From Engelhardtia mirabilis (GTDB taxonomy: Bacteria > Planctomycetota > UBA1135 > GCA-002686595): a stretch of DNA of 64,000 nt. The notes under the pieces are model-generated. The model saw only the letters and a program-made list of their open reading frames with translations, searched no databases and had not been told where the DNA came from. The stretch's first letter is position 1. Each line of letters starts with the position of its first letter. The DNA lies in NCBI RefSeq assembly GCF_007748095.1, contig NZ_CP036287.1, positions 4,278,001 to 4,342,000 of the forward strand. Reading direction: 5' to 3'. The translations under genes and the position numbers were made by a program. Of the stretch, positions 31,993 through 40,319 are shown piece after piece.

Positions 31993-32588
31993 CAGGGTCG
32001 CCGAGCGCCGACGCTGCACCGGGCCACGAGGCGCCGGCGGACCCCGAGCGAGCCCCCCTGCGGGCCGTCGCGGACCTCCTCGGACAGCTCCTACTGAGAG
32101 AGGTGGACAGCGCCCAACTCGAGCGCCTGCGCGAGCCGCCCCTCGCGGCGGCGCTGGGCGAGTGGGGCATCGAACTCCCGCCCCCCACCGAGCAGGCGAG
32201 TTGGATCGAGGCCCGCGGCGCCGACTACCACGACCTGTTCCTGCGCCCAGAGACCGGACCGCTGGTCCAGTCCCTGTGGACCCAGGGTCGCTACGAGGGC
32301 GACGCCACCGTGCGCGTGCGCAAGCTGGCCGAGGTCGCCGGCATGGAGTTCCAACGCTCCGCCGCCCGCGGTGCGGCGGTCGACCACCTGGGCAGCCTGC
32401 TGCTCCTGTGGAGCGCGACCGACGGCCACGCCCAGGCCGTCGCCGACGAGATCGCGGCCGCGCATCTGGAGTGGGGACTCGCGGGGATGGCCCGAATCGA
32501 ATCGACCGGCGGGTTCTACGGCGCCGTGGCTGCCGCGGCCGCCGACCTGGTTCGCGCGATCCTCGCGGCGTCGCCACTCACGCGTTAG
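31989..32588 (+). CDS. TorD/DmsD-family molybdoenzyme chaperone
   Basis: 199 residues, starting at GTG 31989 that overlaps the catalytic-subunit stop (GTGA). An all-helical protein with YHDLFLRPETGPLVQSLW, the region conserved in TorD-type chaperones (Y/F-x-x-L-F), and HLGSLLLLWSA. Such chaperones bind the Tat signal of the catalytic subunit and hold it for cofactor insertion. The location as third gene of a B-A-D operon supports the call. No membrane subunit (NrfD/DmsC type) follows. Confidence 0.85.
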   Translation: MTGSPSADAAPGHEAPADPERAPLRAVADLLGQLLLREVDSAQLERLREPPLAAALGEWGIELPPPTEQASWIEARGADYHDLFLRPETGPLVQSLWTQGRYEGDATVRVRKLAEVAGMEFQRSAARGAAVDHLGSLLLLWSATDGHAQAVADEIAAAHLEWGLAGMARIESTGGFYGAVAAAAADLVRAILAASPLTR

Positions 32589-32689
32589 GACGCACCACGC
32601 GCCCGATCTCGACCACCCCGACGGAACGCACCCCTCCCCGGTCCCCCCGAGCTGTCCCCCTCTGCGCGCCGCCGAGACGCAAGGACGGC

Positions 32690-33100
32690 TCAGTGAGCAC
32701 GGCCGCCGCCCCCCAGGCGCTTGGCGAGCTGGGGAGTCGAACATGTCTCCTCGGGACTCTCCGCACCCTTCTCCGTGCGGGCGGCAACGACCCTGGCACC
32801 GGGGGGCTCCGCCATCGCGCGAAGGTAGCGTTTCTCCGACGGGGTCAGGCGATCGAAGCGAACGCGGAAGAAGCTCTCGTCGAGCGAAGCAATCGCAGAT
32901 GCCGAGGCAGTCTCGACATCGTGCAGGGCAATCGGCGAACTCAGCGCAACGTCCCAGACATGCTTGCCCCACTCCTGGAGGAAGTAGGGGTAGCCATGCG
33001 TTTCCTCCACGATGCGATTCAGTGCCTGCGGGTCGAACTCCACACCTTCGACCCGCGCAGGTTTCGCGAGCGCCGAGCAAGCGTCCCCGGGAGGGAGTGT
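32690..33100 (-). pseudogene. Remnant of an AAA-family ATP-binding protein
   Basis: Translation of this strand gives GYPYFLQEWGKHVWDVA, then FFRVRFDRLTPSEKRYLRAMAE, matching the C-terminal part of a common bacterial AAA ATPase family. The N-terminal P-loop half is missing: homology stops at about 33100, exactly where the ~85-bp repeat begins. The C-terminus also departs from the family after RAMAE. It is a truncated relic at the left edge of the accessory region. Confidence 0.7.
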
Positions 33101-33183
33101 GAGCGCGGTCGATCGGATGGGTGCCGTCGGACCGCTTGCCTCTGACTGCTTTCGTCGAGTGCTCCGGTTGTAGTGGTACCGAG
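33100..33183 (+). repeat. Direct repeat, left copy (recombinase-derived, ~84 bp)
   Basis: About 93% identical to 40936-41020, same orientation. In one frame it starts SAVDRMGAVG and in another it ends AFVECSGCSGTE, that is, a piece of a serine recombinase joined to its zinc-ribbon tail by an internal deletion. Both copies share the deletion junction, so one derives from the other. Confidence 0.85.
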
Positions 33184-33262
33184 CCAGTGTCCTGGATCAG
33201 CAGTTCGGCGTGACTTCCCAGGCTCCGATCGCCGCTGGCGTCGTTGCGCGTCCTCCGATCCT

Positions 33263-33340
33263 GCCCCCGCTACCACCGACCAACGCAAAGAGCCGCCCCC
33301 TTGGAGGCGGTCCTTTGCGTTGGTTGGTGGTAGCGGGGGC
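33263..33340. repeat. Imperfect palindrome made of tRNA 3'-end sequence
   Basis: Arms 33263-33300 and 33303-33340 are inverted copies with about four mismatches around a TT loop. The outer part GCCCCCGCTACCACC is the acceptor/CCA end of the initiator tRNA at 56821; the inner part is a GC-rich hairpin. It is a diverged copy of the perfect palindrome at 56747-56842. It could terminate transcription of the operon ending at 33376. Confidence 0.8.
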
Positions 33341-33375
33341 CTCATGTGCTCGACAGCAGAGCGCGATCGGCACCG

Positions 33376-34971
33376 TCAGCCCCTCCTTCCATGCCTCGCC
33401 GTCCCGAGGTGCTCGTCGAGCTCGCCTTGCAGCGCCGGGTAGCGGCTGTAGCGGGATCGCAGTCGGGCGATCCAGCGGCCGCCTTCCGGAGTCGCGTCGA
33501 GGTTGGCGCACGCAGCGACCAACTGGGCCGCGTGCCCGTAGTGCCGGCGCCGCTGCTCCTTGGTCACACCCTCCACACGCTTCTCGGCCGCCTTCCGCAT
33601 GGCCGCGAGCATCGCAGACCTGGCCTCCGCACAGATCGGCCGCCTGACTCCAGCGGCCTCCAGGATCGCGGCCACGTCGGGCGCCCGGAGTCGCGGCTCG
33701 TCCGGATCGGCGTTCATCGGTCCCAGCTCGTCCAGGTCCATGCAGCGCACCGGCGACGGTCGGCGGCCGGACCCGGCTCCGGAATCCCCATCGCCCAACA
33801 GCTCGGCGAACAGTGGAAAGACCAGGTGACCCGGATGCTCCGGGCTCGACCAACCCAACCCCGGCGCCGCGGAGAGCCGCTTCGCCGCGGACTCCAGGTC
33901 TCCGACTACCATGTGGAGCACGGCACGCTGACGCTCGTCGCGCTTGGGACACGCCTCGAGTGCCTCCACCGTGCTGCTCCTGATTCGGGCTGCGGTCCGA
34001 GCCGCACCGAGCCAGCGCCGGAGCCGTACCAGGCTCGGTGCCTCGCGCCACACCTGCTCGAGTCGAGCAGGCAGGTCTCGGCGGCCGAGCTCCTGCGCGG
34101 CCAGCGCGGCTCCGTCCAGGAACTCGCCGCGACGGTGCGAGTCATCGCGGACGGTCTCAGCAGCTTCCTCGAACGCCGCGAGCGCGGCCTTCCAGTCCGT
34201 CACTTCGACCAGCGCACGACACCAGACGCGCAGGTCCTGGCCGCGCCGCGTAGCACGCGCATGCGCCGCGAGCCCATCCACCCCCTCGAGGCGCTGCACG
34301 ACCTCACGCATCCATCGATCCTCGTCGGAGTCCCAGCCACCTCGGCTGGCGCCGCCGGCGGCTTCCTTCTCGATCAGGGCACGCCACCGAGCCAGGAATC
34401 CGCCGAGGTCCGGCAACGGCTCGACGGCGACGCTCTCCATCTCTGAGAGCGGCTCCCAAAAGAGCCCCAGGTTTCCAGCCGCACGGAGCGCAGCGTGGAC
34501 GGCCTCCGCGCGCTCTCCGGGATCGACGGTCATGTAGGTCGCCACGAGGTACCGCGCGGCGCACTGCCCGATGTCGACGGTGAGCACTTCGTCCGCCATC
34601 TCGTCTTGACCGAGATCGATGTCCGCGACGGCGATCGGTGGCAGCAAGGCGTGGAAGATCCGTCGCGCGCCCTCGTAGTCCTTGCGGAGGAAGGCGCCGG
34701 TCCCGCGGCGCAGGAACCGGTCGACGGCGCGCGGATCGGCGTAGTGGCTCCGCTCGGCCGTCTTCGCGAAGGAAAGGACCTCGGCCACCGCGTCATCGTC
34801 GGGGCCCTCGGGTTCCCACCCACTCCCCTTTCTCGCAGCGCAGGCCACGAGCCGATCGACCATCATGCCGCGCGCACGCTCGTCGAGATCGGGAAGCGCC
34901 TCCCGCAGCAGCTCGCGAAGATCCTCGGCTTCCAGCGCCTCGAGGGCGCCGGCCAAGCTGATTGCGGTCAT
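33376..34971 (-). CDS. Alpha-helical repeat protein of unknown function, last gene of TOTE/AbiE operon
   Basis: 531 residues from ATG 34971, chosen because AGGAG lies 4 nt upstream; an in-frame ATG at 34992 is weaker. The sequence is almost wholly helical with Trp/Ala/Leu-rich repeats (VWCRALVEVTDWKAALAAFEEA, AALAAQELGRRDLPARLEQVW) resembling TPR/HEAT solenoids. No catalytic motif, signal peptide or membrane segment is seen. It follows the preceding gene by about 25 bp in an operon with a primase-helicase, so a scaffolding role in that system is possible. I do not recognise the family. Confidence 0.8.
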   Translation of the reverse strand: MTAISLAGALEALEAEDLRELLREALPDLDERARGMMVDRLVACAARKGSGWEPEGPDDDAVAEVLSFAKTAERSHYADPRAVDRFLRRGTGAFLRKDYEGARRIFHALLPPIAVADIDLGQDEMADEVLTVDIGQCAARYLVATYMTVDPGERAEAVHAALRAAGNLGLFWEPLSEMESVAVEPLPDLGGFLARWRALIEKEAAGGASRGGWDSDEDRWMREVVQRLEGVDGLAAHARATRRGQDLRVWCRALVEVTDWKAALAAFEEAAETVRDDSHRRGEFLDGAALAAQELGRRDLPARLEQVWREAPSLVRLRRWLGAARTAARIRSSTVEALEACPKRDERQRAVLHMVVGDLESAAKRLSAAPGLGWSSPEHPGHLVFPLFAELLGDGDSGAGSGRRPSPVRCMDLDELGPMNADPDEPRLRAPDVAAILEAAGVRRPICAEARSAMLAAMRKAAEKRVEGVTKEQRRRHYGHAAQLVAACANLDATPEGGRWIARLRSRYSRYPALQGELDEHLGTARHGRRG

Positions 34972-34995
34972 CTTTCTCCTGCGGCGCCCCATGGG

Positions 34996-35604
34996 CTAAC
35001 CCGCGCACTCCTCGAACAGAAAGGGCCACTCGGCCGCGCACTGCTGGCGCAGTCTGGCGAGCAACGCCTCGGGGTCCCTCCCCTCCTCGTGCGTGCCGAG
35101 CGTCAGGTAGTGGTTCCTCTCCTTGTGCACCGCGTAGAGAATCCACTCGCCGGTCAGACGCCTGCGCCACGCCCGGTCCTCGTACCCCCCCACCGTGAGC
35201 CGATGGGCCAATACACGAGTCCACATGACCGGATCCTCGCCATGTTCTTTGGCGATGGCCGCAAGTGCTTGGTCCAAGGCCTGGTTCCCGCCGCGATTCA
35301 GGCCCCAGCGTAGGCAGATGTTGCGCGGAATGTGCCGGGCGGACGAGTAGTGCTTGTGCCAGAACCGCTGAAGAAGTGGATGCCGAAACGGCTTGGGCTC
35401 CTTGGTCATCGACGATTTCCCGATGCCCTCCAGAAAGTCCATCTCGTCGAGAACGGGGAAGTAGTCCCCGCGGCCCTCGCGCAGTGCAACCAAGAGGATG
35501 GCGAGCGAAGTGCTCACACGATCTGCGTACACTCGTCCACCCACGGCCTCGACCTTCAGGCTGCGACGCTCGTCAGGTCCCAGACTAATGCGCTGCATCT
35601 CCAT
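34996..35604 (-). CDS. Uncharacterised protein encoded next to the TOTE primase-helicase
   Basis: 202 residues. The ATG at 35604 (another at 35598) lies inside the end of the upstream helicase gene, overlapping by about 20 bp, which indicates translational coupling. A basic, Trp/His-rich protein with RHIPRNICLRWGLNRGGNQA and GEWILYAVHKERNHYLTLG; the latter could be a nucleic-acid-contacting beta hairpin, but no family is recognised. A longer in-frame start at 35703 is unlikely because it would lie deeper in the helicase. Confidence 0.75.
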   Translation of the reverse strand: MEMQRISLGPDERRSLKVEAVGGRVYADRVSTSLAILLVALREGRGDYFPVLDEMDFLEGIGKSSMTKEPKPFRHPLLQRFWHKHYSSARHIPRNICLRWGLNRGGNQALDQALAAIAKEHGEDPVMWTRVLAHRLTVGGYEDRAWRRRLTGEWILYAVHKERNHYLTLGTHEEGRDPEALLARLRQQCAAEWPFLFEECAG

Positions 35605-37954
35605 GGGACAGTCCGCCCTGGCCTGTGTTGTTCGTGAATCCGATGCCCTGGAGCGTCCTCTGCCGCCGGGCCTGCATCCGAGCGAGGACGGGAACCAGCC
35701 CATCTCGGTAGTCGTAGACGGTCACGGCGTGCTTCATTGTGTGCGAACGGAGGATGCGCCCAGCGTACTGGATGACCTTCCCGCGGAAGGAGATCGGGAA
35801 CGCCAGCACCAGCGTGTCGAGGCGCGGCAGGTCGAAGCCCTCCCCCACCAAGGCCCCGGTGGCGACAACGAGCACGGGATTCTCTCGGCCCGCATCGTTC
35901 AGACCGGCGACACGGGTGAGACGCTCCTTCTTCTTCACGCCCCCGTGCAGCACGACCGGAGAAGTTCCGGCCGACTGCAGGGTCTCGGCCAGGCGTTCCA
36001 GGTGGTCTCGCCATTCCGTCAGGACCAGGCAGTTCTTCCCGTCCTCCACGGCTTCCCGGACGTCTTCGCAGATCAGACGGTTCCGGCCCTCGTCCTGCAC
36101 GAGTTCCCGGTAGACCTGCTGGATGGGAGCGTCGACCCCCAGATCCGGTTCGAAGCCCGTCGCGCGAACGACGAGCCAGCGCTCCATCGCATCGGCATCC
36201 GGGTTCCCTTCGGAACGGTAGCGGACGGGGCCGCAGCGCATCGTGATCAGCTCTCCGAGCCCGTCGCGCCGGTAGGGTGTCGCGGTCAAGCCCAGGACGA
36301 ACCGGGCCGCGGCCTCCCGAATGACCGCGTCGAACGAGACGGCCGGGACGTGATGGCACTCGTCGACGACGACCTGTCCGTAGTCGGCGAACACCTCACT
36401 CGCCGCGTCGGGCTGGAGACTCTGGATCATGGCCAGGTCGATCACCCGACTGCGGCGCTTGCGCCCGCCTCCCAGCTGTCCGATCTCCCTGGAAGACAGG
36501 CCCAGGGAGCGCTGGAGCTCGAGTTTCCACTGATCGAGCAGGTGTTTGCGGTGGACCAGCACGAGCGTCGGGACGCTCCTGGCCGCAATCACCGCACATG
36601 CCACGCGCGTCTTGCCGCTTCCCGGAGGCGCGACGAGAACGCCCTCGTCGTGGCGTAGGAGTTCGCGCGCCGCCGCTTGCTGGATCGGCGACAGGGCCTC
36701 CTCGAGGCGCAACGCAATGCGGCCGGGGAGCGTTCGCGAGTCTTCGACGTCCAGCCGTGATCCGACCTCTCGAACTGTGGACTCGAGCTGGCTCAGGACT
36801 CCCCGTGGAAGGTCAAGATGCGTCAGGTCTTCTCCGTAGCAGCGCACGAAGCGTGGCGTACCGTAGACCGACAGGCGCAGCTTCTGTCGCTTGTGGAACT
36901 CGGGATTGTGCAATGAGGCGAGATGCTTGATCCGAGCCAGGAGCGACGGCGGCAGGCCCGAGCGCTCCAGCGAGAGCCTCGGGCCCTGCACACAACGGAT
37001 CGACTTCGGCGGGGGCGGCTCGGGAGCAGAACGCCCCCACCGCGACGGAAAGTTCGATCCTTCGGCTCCCACGTCCATCGGCGGCAGTTCGCCCAGGAGC
37101 GCCTCGAGAGCACCCGGCGTGAGGCGCCGCACCAGGCTGAGGCCCCGCCATGGATCGGGCCACGGCCGTAGTTCGCGATCGAGAAACTCCGTGTTCCCGA
37201 GCGCACGAGTTCCCTTCTGCAACGGCAACGCGATCAGGTTGCCGAAGCCGCCCTTGGGCATGAAATCCTGGTTCGGGAACAGGCGGTCGTAGCTCGTGAG
37301 CTCCATCTCACCCCTGGCGACCATGGTCTCGCGCAAGAGCCCGGTACCCAGCCTCCGGGCCTGGACCGCCGACACCGGGCGTGTGAAGAAGATCCAGACG
37401 TGCCCCCCCTGCCCGGAGCGCGACCGCTCCAGATAGGCGGGGACCCGCCATCGATCGGCCGCTTCCAGGAATCCGAGCGCGTCCGGTGCCCACGTCGGCC
37501 CGTCGAAGTCGCAAGCGAGCAGGCGGCACGTGTCATCGCGGAGGAGCGGGTAGAGCCCGACGGTCTCCTCACCCGCGAGGTGCCGAAAGAGAACTTCCTC
37601 GGTCAGCGGAAGGTAGTCCTTGGCGCCGCACCCCGAGCGGCCGCGCGCCGCCGGCGAGTACCCCTTCTTCCCGCTGCGCTCGTCGCACCAGTAGCGGGCA
37701 TACACGTCCTCGCGACCCCGGAAGAGCACTCGGAACAGCGCGATCCTGTCTCGGGCCGTGGAACGAGCGTCCACCTGCGGCAGCGGATCGTCCTCGGGGA
37801 AGAGACGACCTGCCTCGACGTCGGCTTCCGGCAGGACGCCCGGCGGCAGGCCGAGCATCCCCCGAAGGCGCTCGTTCTCCGCGCGGAGCCGTGCGTTCTC
37901 ATCCTCGAGTCCGGCCATGCGGTCAGTCGAGGGCTCCGCAAGCTGCAAGCTCAT
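35585..37954 (-). CDS. TOTE-type protein: archaeo-eukaryotic primase domain fused to SF2 helicase
   Basis: 789 residues from ATG 37954, whose ATGA overlaps the upstream stop. It opens with a coiled coil (GLEDENARLRAENERLRGML), then a primase-polymerase-like domain (about 60-270) with RIALFRVLFRGREDVYARYW, the acidic ACDFDG pair near residue 150 and a downstream GGHVWIFF. The second half is an SF2 helicase: Walker A VAPPGSGKT, DECHH, GLTATPYRRDG and YAGRILR. This AEP-helicase combination is the hallmark of TOTE conflict-system proteins, which are linked to mobile elements and defence. All motifs appear intact. Confidence 0.88.
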   Translation of the reverse strand: MSLQLAEPSTDRMAGLEDENARLRAENERLRGMLGLPPGVLPEADVEAGRLFPEDDPLPQVDARSTARDRIALFRVLFRGREDVYARYWCDERSGKKGYSPAARGRSGCGAKDYLPLTEEVLFRHLAGEETVGLYPLLRDDTCRLLACDFDGPTWAPDALGFLEAADRWRVPAYLERSRSGQGGHVWIFFTRPVSAVQARRLGTGLLRETMVARGEMELTSYDRLFPNQDFMPKGGFGNLIALPLQKGTRALGNTEFLDRELRPWPDPWRGLSLVRRLTPGALEALLGELPPMDVGAEGSNFPSRWGRSAPEPPPPKSIRCVQGPRLSLERSGLPPSLLARIKHLASLHNPEFHKRQKLRLSVYGTPRFVRCYGEDLTHLDLPRGVLSQLESTVREVGSRLDVEDSRTLPGRIALRLEEALSPIQQAAARELLRHDEGVLVAPPGSGKTRVACAVIAARSVPTLVLVHRKHLLDQWKLELQRSLGLSSREIGQLGGGRKRRSRVIDLAMIQSLQPDAASEVFADYGQVVVDECHHVPAVSFDAVIREAAARFVLGLTATPYRRDGLGELITMRCGPVRYRSEGNPDADAMERWLVVRATGFEPDLGVDAPIQQVYRELVQDEGRNRLICEDVREAVEDGKNCLVLTEWRDHLERLAETLQSAGTSPVVLHGGVKKKERLTRVAGLNDAGRENPVLVVATGALVGEGFDLPRLDTLVLAFPISFRGKVIQYAGRILRSHTMKHAVTVYDYRDGLVPVLARMQARRQRTLQGIGFTNNTGQGGLSHGDAAH

Positions 37955-38803
37955 CGTTCGCCGTCGCATTGCCTGACCAACTCGCGCACGAAGCCGGCGA
38001 CATCAGCCAGGAACGTCGCGTCCCCCTGGCGAGCCAGGAATGCTGCGACGCGCATCGCACCGACCGAGTCCGGCGTCGTGAAGTCGCCCTCGAGGATCCC
38101 GAGCGCATCGCGCGCTGCGGGATCATCGAGCAACGGACGGAACACCTCGGCGACCGTACGTGGACCGTCGCCGTGGTTGCGGAGCACGTAGTAGAGATCG
38201 TATGCGTCCTTGTTCTCGCCTCGCGACCGGAACGCAAGCGCCTTCAGAACCCAGGTAGGCCGCCGGTCCACAGACCCACACCTCGCGCACGGCCCGTTCG
38301 CCAAGGAGCGTCTCCCCGTCCAAGGTCACCTTCGTTCGGTCGCGAAACGCGAGCGGCAGCCCGGGGGCGATCAATGCCGCGAAGTCCTCCTCGAGGTCGC
38401 GGATCGTTCCTCCGCGGTCCACCGGCGTGCTCGGCGGAATCAGGAAGTCCACCGAGACGCCGCGTGAGCCTCTCCACACCCAGCGCTGCCGAGTTCTCCG
38501 GCCGGCCTCGTTCGCGTCGGGGCCGAATCCGGCCCGACGCAGGCGTTCGCTCAGTTCCTGGTAACGACCCTCATTGAGGAGACCCAGCGCGAGACCTATG
38601 TCCACGTCCAGCGTGCCGACATGCCGCTCCGCCCCGCTCGGAAGGGGCTCTTGAGCAACGATCAGGGACGGAACCAGACCGCCGACAAGGACAATCTCAT
38701 CCGTCATGTCGCCGATCACGGTCGCCACGTGGAGGCACGTCCGGCGGGCACGTTCGAGGAACTCCGGGCCGTAGCCCACCGCGGTCGTCGGCTTGTCAGG
38801 CAC
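37951..38803 (-). pseudogene. AbiEii-like nucleotidyltransferase toxin, frameshifted
   Basis: Starts at GTG 38803, overlapping the upstream antitoxin end by 8 bp. The first frame gives IVLVGGLVPSLIV and HVGTLDVDIGLAL (the GG-x-DxD-type nucleotidyltransferase core) up to VWVCGPAAYL; the rest, VLKALAFRSRGENKDAYDLYYVL to the stop at 37951, is in the next frame. One extra base in the CCC run at 38250-38252 explains it: without it the protein reads AAYLVLKALAF. The intact protein would be about 283 residues. In type IV toxin-antitoxin systems the AbiEii partner is the toxin, so inactivation would be tolerated. A base-calling error is the alternative. Confidence 0.8.
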
Positions 38804-39851
38804 GGCTACTCCAGGAGAGCAACGTCTCCTCGATGTGACGCGCAGCCTCGCCGGCTCGTTCCGGCTGACCCAAGAGGTCGAGCCAGACCTGGATGGGACT
38901 GGCGCAGGGGAGGCCGTCCATCTTCTCGACGCCGGCGAAGACGCCCTCGTCGACGGGGAGTGCCAGCCAGAGGTTCGCGCCGCGCTCCTCCTCGTGGAAG
39001 CCGAGGCTGTCGAGGACGTCACTCGACGGAAGGTCCGCCACGAAGCAGGTCACGGTGCGGAATGCGGCGAAGTGCGTGAGCAACCAGGCGCCAGCCAGGC
39101 CGGTGGCCGCGTGCTCGATGCCGGCGCCCGACAGCGCGTTCGACACACGAGCCAAGAGCTCGTCCCCGGACCGCGCGGCAACGTGACCGCGGAGCAGGTG
39201 ATGCCGCTCGAACGCGTAGCGTTCGGCCCAAGCCTCGAGCAGAAGCTCCGGATCACGCACCCGGACGCCTCCCCGCTCGTTCCGCTCGATCAGCTCGAGT
39301 TCCTCGAGGCGCCGCACGACACGGCTCACAAACCCCGCCCCCACGTCGATAGCCGCGGCGATCTCCTTCTGGACGTGGAACTCGCCCTGATGCAGCAGGA
39401 GCCACCGCGCGACGCGCGAGCTCTTCGGCGCGAACGGGTTCGAGGGACGCCCCCGCCGCTTGAACCGGTTCTCTTTGCCTTCGACGCGGACGTGAACTCC
39501 CGGCGCGTCGATGTGCGCGTTCCCGGAGAGGTCCAGCCAGCTCACCCCGCTTTCGCTACAGATCCGCCGTCCCGCGTCGCCCATGAAGGGCACGGCGAGG
39601 AGCGCCACGTGCTCGATTCCGCTCCCATCTCGAAAGGCGGCGAGTTGTCGAATCCCCGCCGACACGCCTGCCACGTCGCCGGAGACCTTCCACTCGACGA
39701 GGTAGGCATGATCGCCGACCCGGATCACCGCATCGGGCTGGCGTCCGACCGCAGGGCCTGCGGGCCGGGTGGCCTTTGCCGGCGTCTCGAGCAGTTCCTC
39801 GAGCCGTCGAGCGACCTTCTCGAGGGCCAGGGGTTCGGGCGGGGGTTTCAC
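38796..39851 (-). CDS. AbiEi-like type IV antitoxin with winged helix
   Basis: 351 residues from GTG 39851. The N-terminal part (HAYLVEWKVSGDVAG, ALLAVPFMGDAG) resembles a restriction-endonuclease-like fold, followed by a winged helix (VARWLLLHQGEFHVQKEIAAA, FVSRVVRRLEELELI) and a C-terminal domain with GLAGAWLLTHFAAFRTVTCF as in AbiEi-type proteins. It lies directly upstream of an AbiEii-like nucleotidyltransferase with 8-bp overlap. AbiEi antitoxins repress their own promoters by binding inverted repeats; one is found just upstream at 39859-39875. Confidence 0.8.
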   Translation of the reverse strand: MKPPPEPLALEKVARRLEELLETPAKATRPAGPAVGRQPDAVIRVGDHAYLVEWKVSGDVAGVSAGIRQLAAFRDGSGIEHVALLAVPFMGDAGRRICSESGVSWLDLSGNAHIDAPGVHVRVEGKENRFKRRGRPSNPFAPKSSRVARWLLLHQGEFHVQKEIAAAIDVGAGFVSRVVRRLEELELIERNERGGVRVRDPELLLEAWAERYAFERHHLLRGHVAARSGDELLARVSNALSGAGIEHAATGLAGAWLLTHFAAFRTVTCFVADLPSSDVLDSLGFHEEERGANLWLALPVDEGVFAGVEKMDGLPCASPIQVWLDLLGQPERAGEAARHIEETLLSWSSRA

Positions 39852-39858
39852 AGTTCAC

Positions 39859-39875
39859 TAAATCTAGTTGATTTA
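39859..39875. promoter_or_regulatory. Candidate AbiEi operator (17-bp inverted repeat)
   Basis: TAAATC-TAGTT-GATTTA is a perfect 6-bp inverted repeat with a 5-bp centre, 8 bp upstream of the GTG start of the antitoxin gene. It is an AT-rich island in ~70% GC DNA, which fits a promoter/operator. Autoregulation by binding at this site is inferred from the AbiEi family. Confidence 0.55.
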
Positions 39876-40319
39876 CCCGCGGGTCTATCGAGCCATTCTC
39901 GGCCCGCGCCCAAGCTGGGCAGGCCCCGGAACCCTAACAAGGGCCGAACTTCGGGTCCACTCTGCTCCGGGGCTCACGGGCCTGCTTCTGGATCTCTCGG
40001 TCGCTTGTCAGGTTCGCCGCGGCCCGCCGCTTCACCCCGCTGGTCGCTACGGGGAGCAGGACTCCCCATCGCGGCTCCGAACGTCAAGTGAAGCCCGGCC
40101 CGGACCCCGGGGCGGCTCTCCGGCCCCCGGAATGGGCCCCTGGGGGGTCGCACAGCGCCATGGCCGGCTTGCCAGTTCGAACTTCTAGTGTTTCCTTCCC
40201 CCCGGGAAGGCCCTGATCGCCCTGGCTGCAGCGAACGACCTGAGTCTCCATGGGGGTATCCGGCAGCCCCTGCCAGGCCAAGACGACGCCCCCAGGCGCA
40301 GGGCGGCCGGTCCGGGCCC

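Noticed and set aside
29128..32577. 1149-residue open frame on the minus strand across the molybdoenzyme operon
   Set aside because: Translation has no motifs; the plus strand has complete Fe-S and molybdopterin motifs.
34495..35313. 272-residue plus-strand frame inside the TOTE operon
   Set aside because: Antisense to two minus-strand genes with good starts; translation lacks any family signal.
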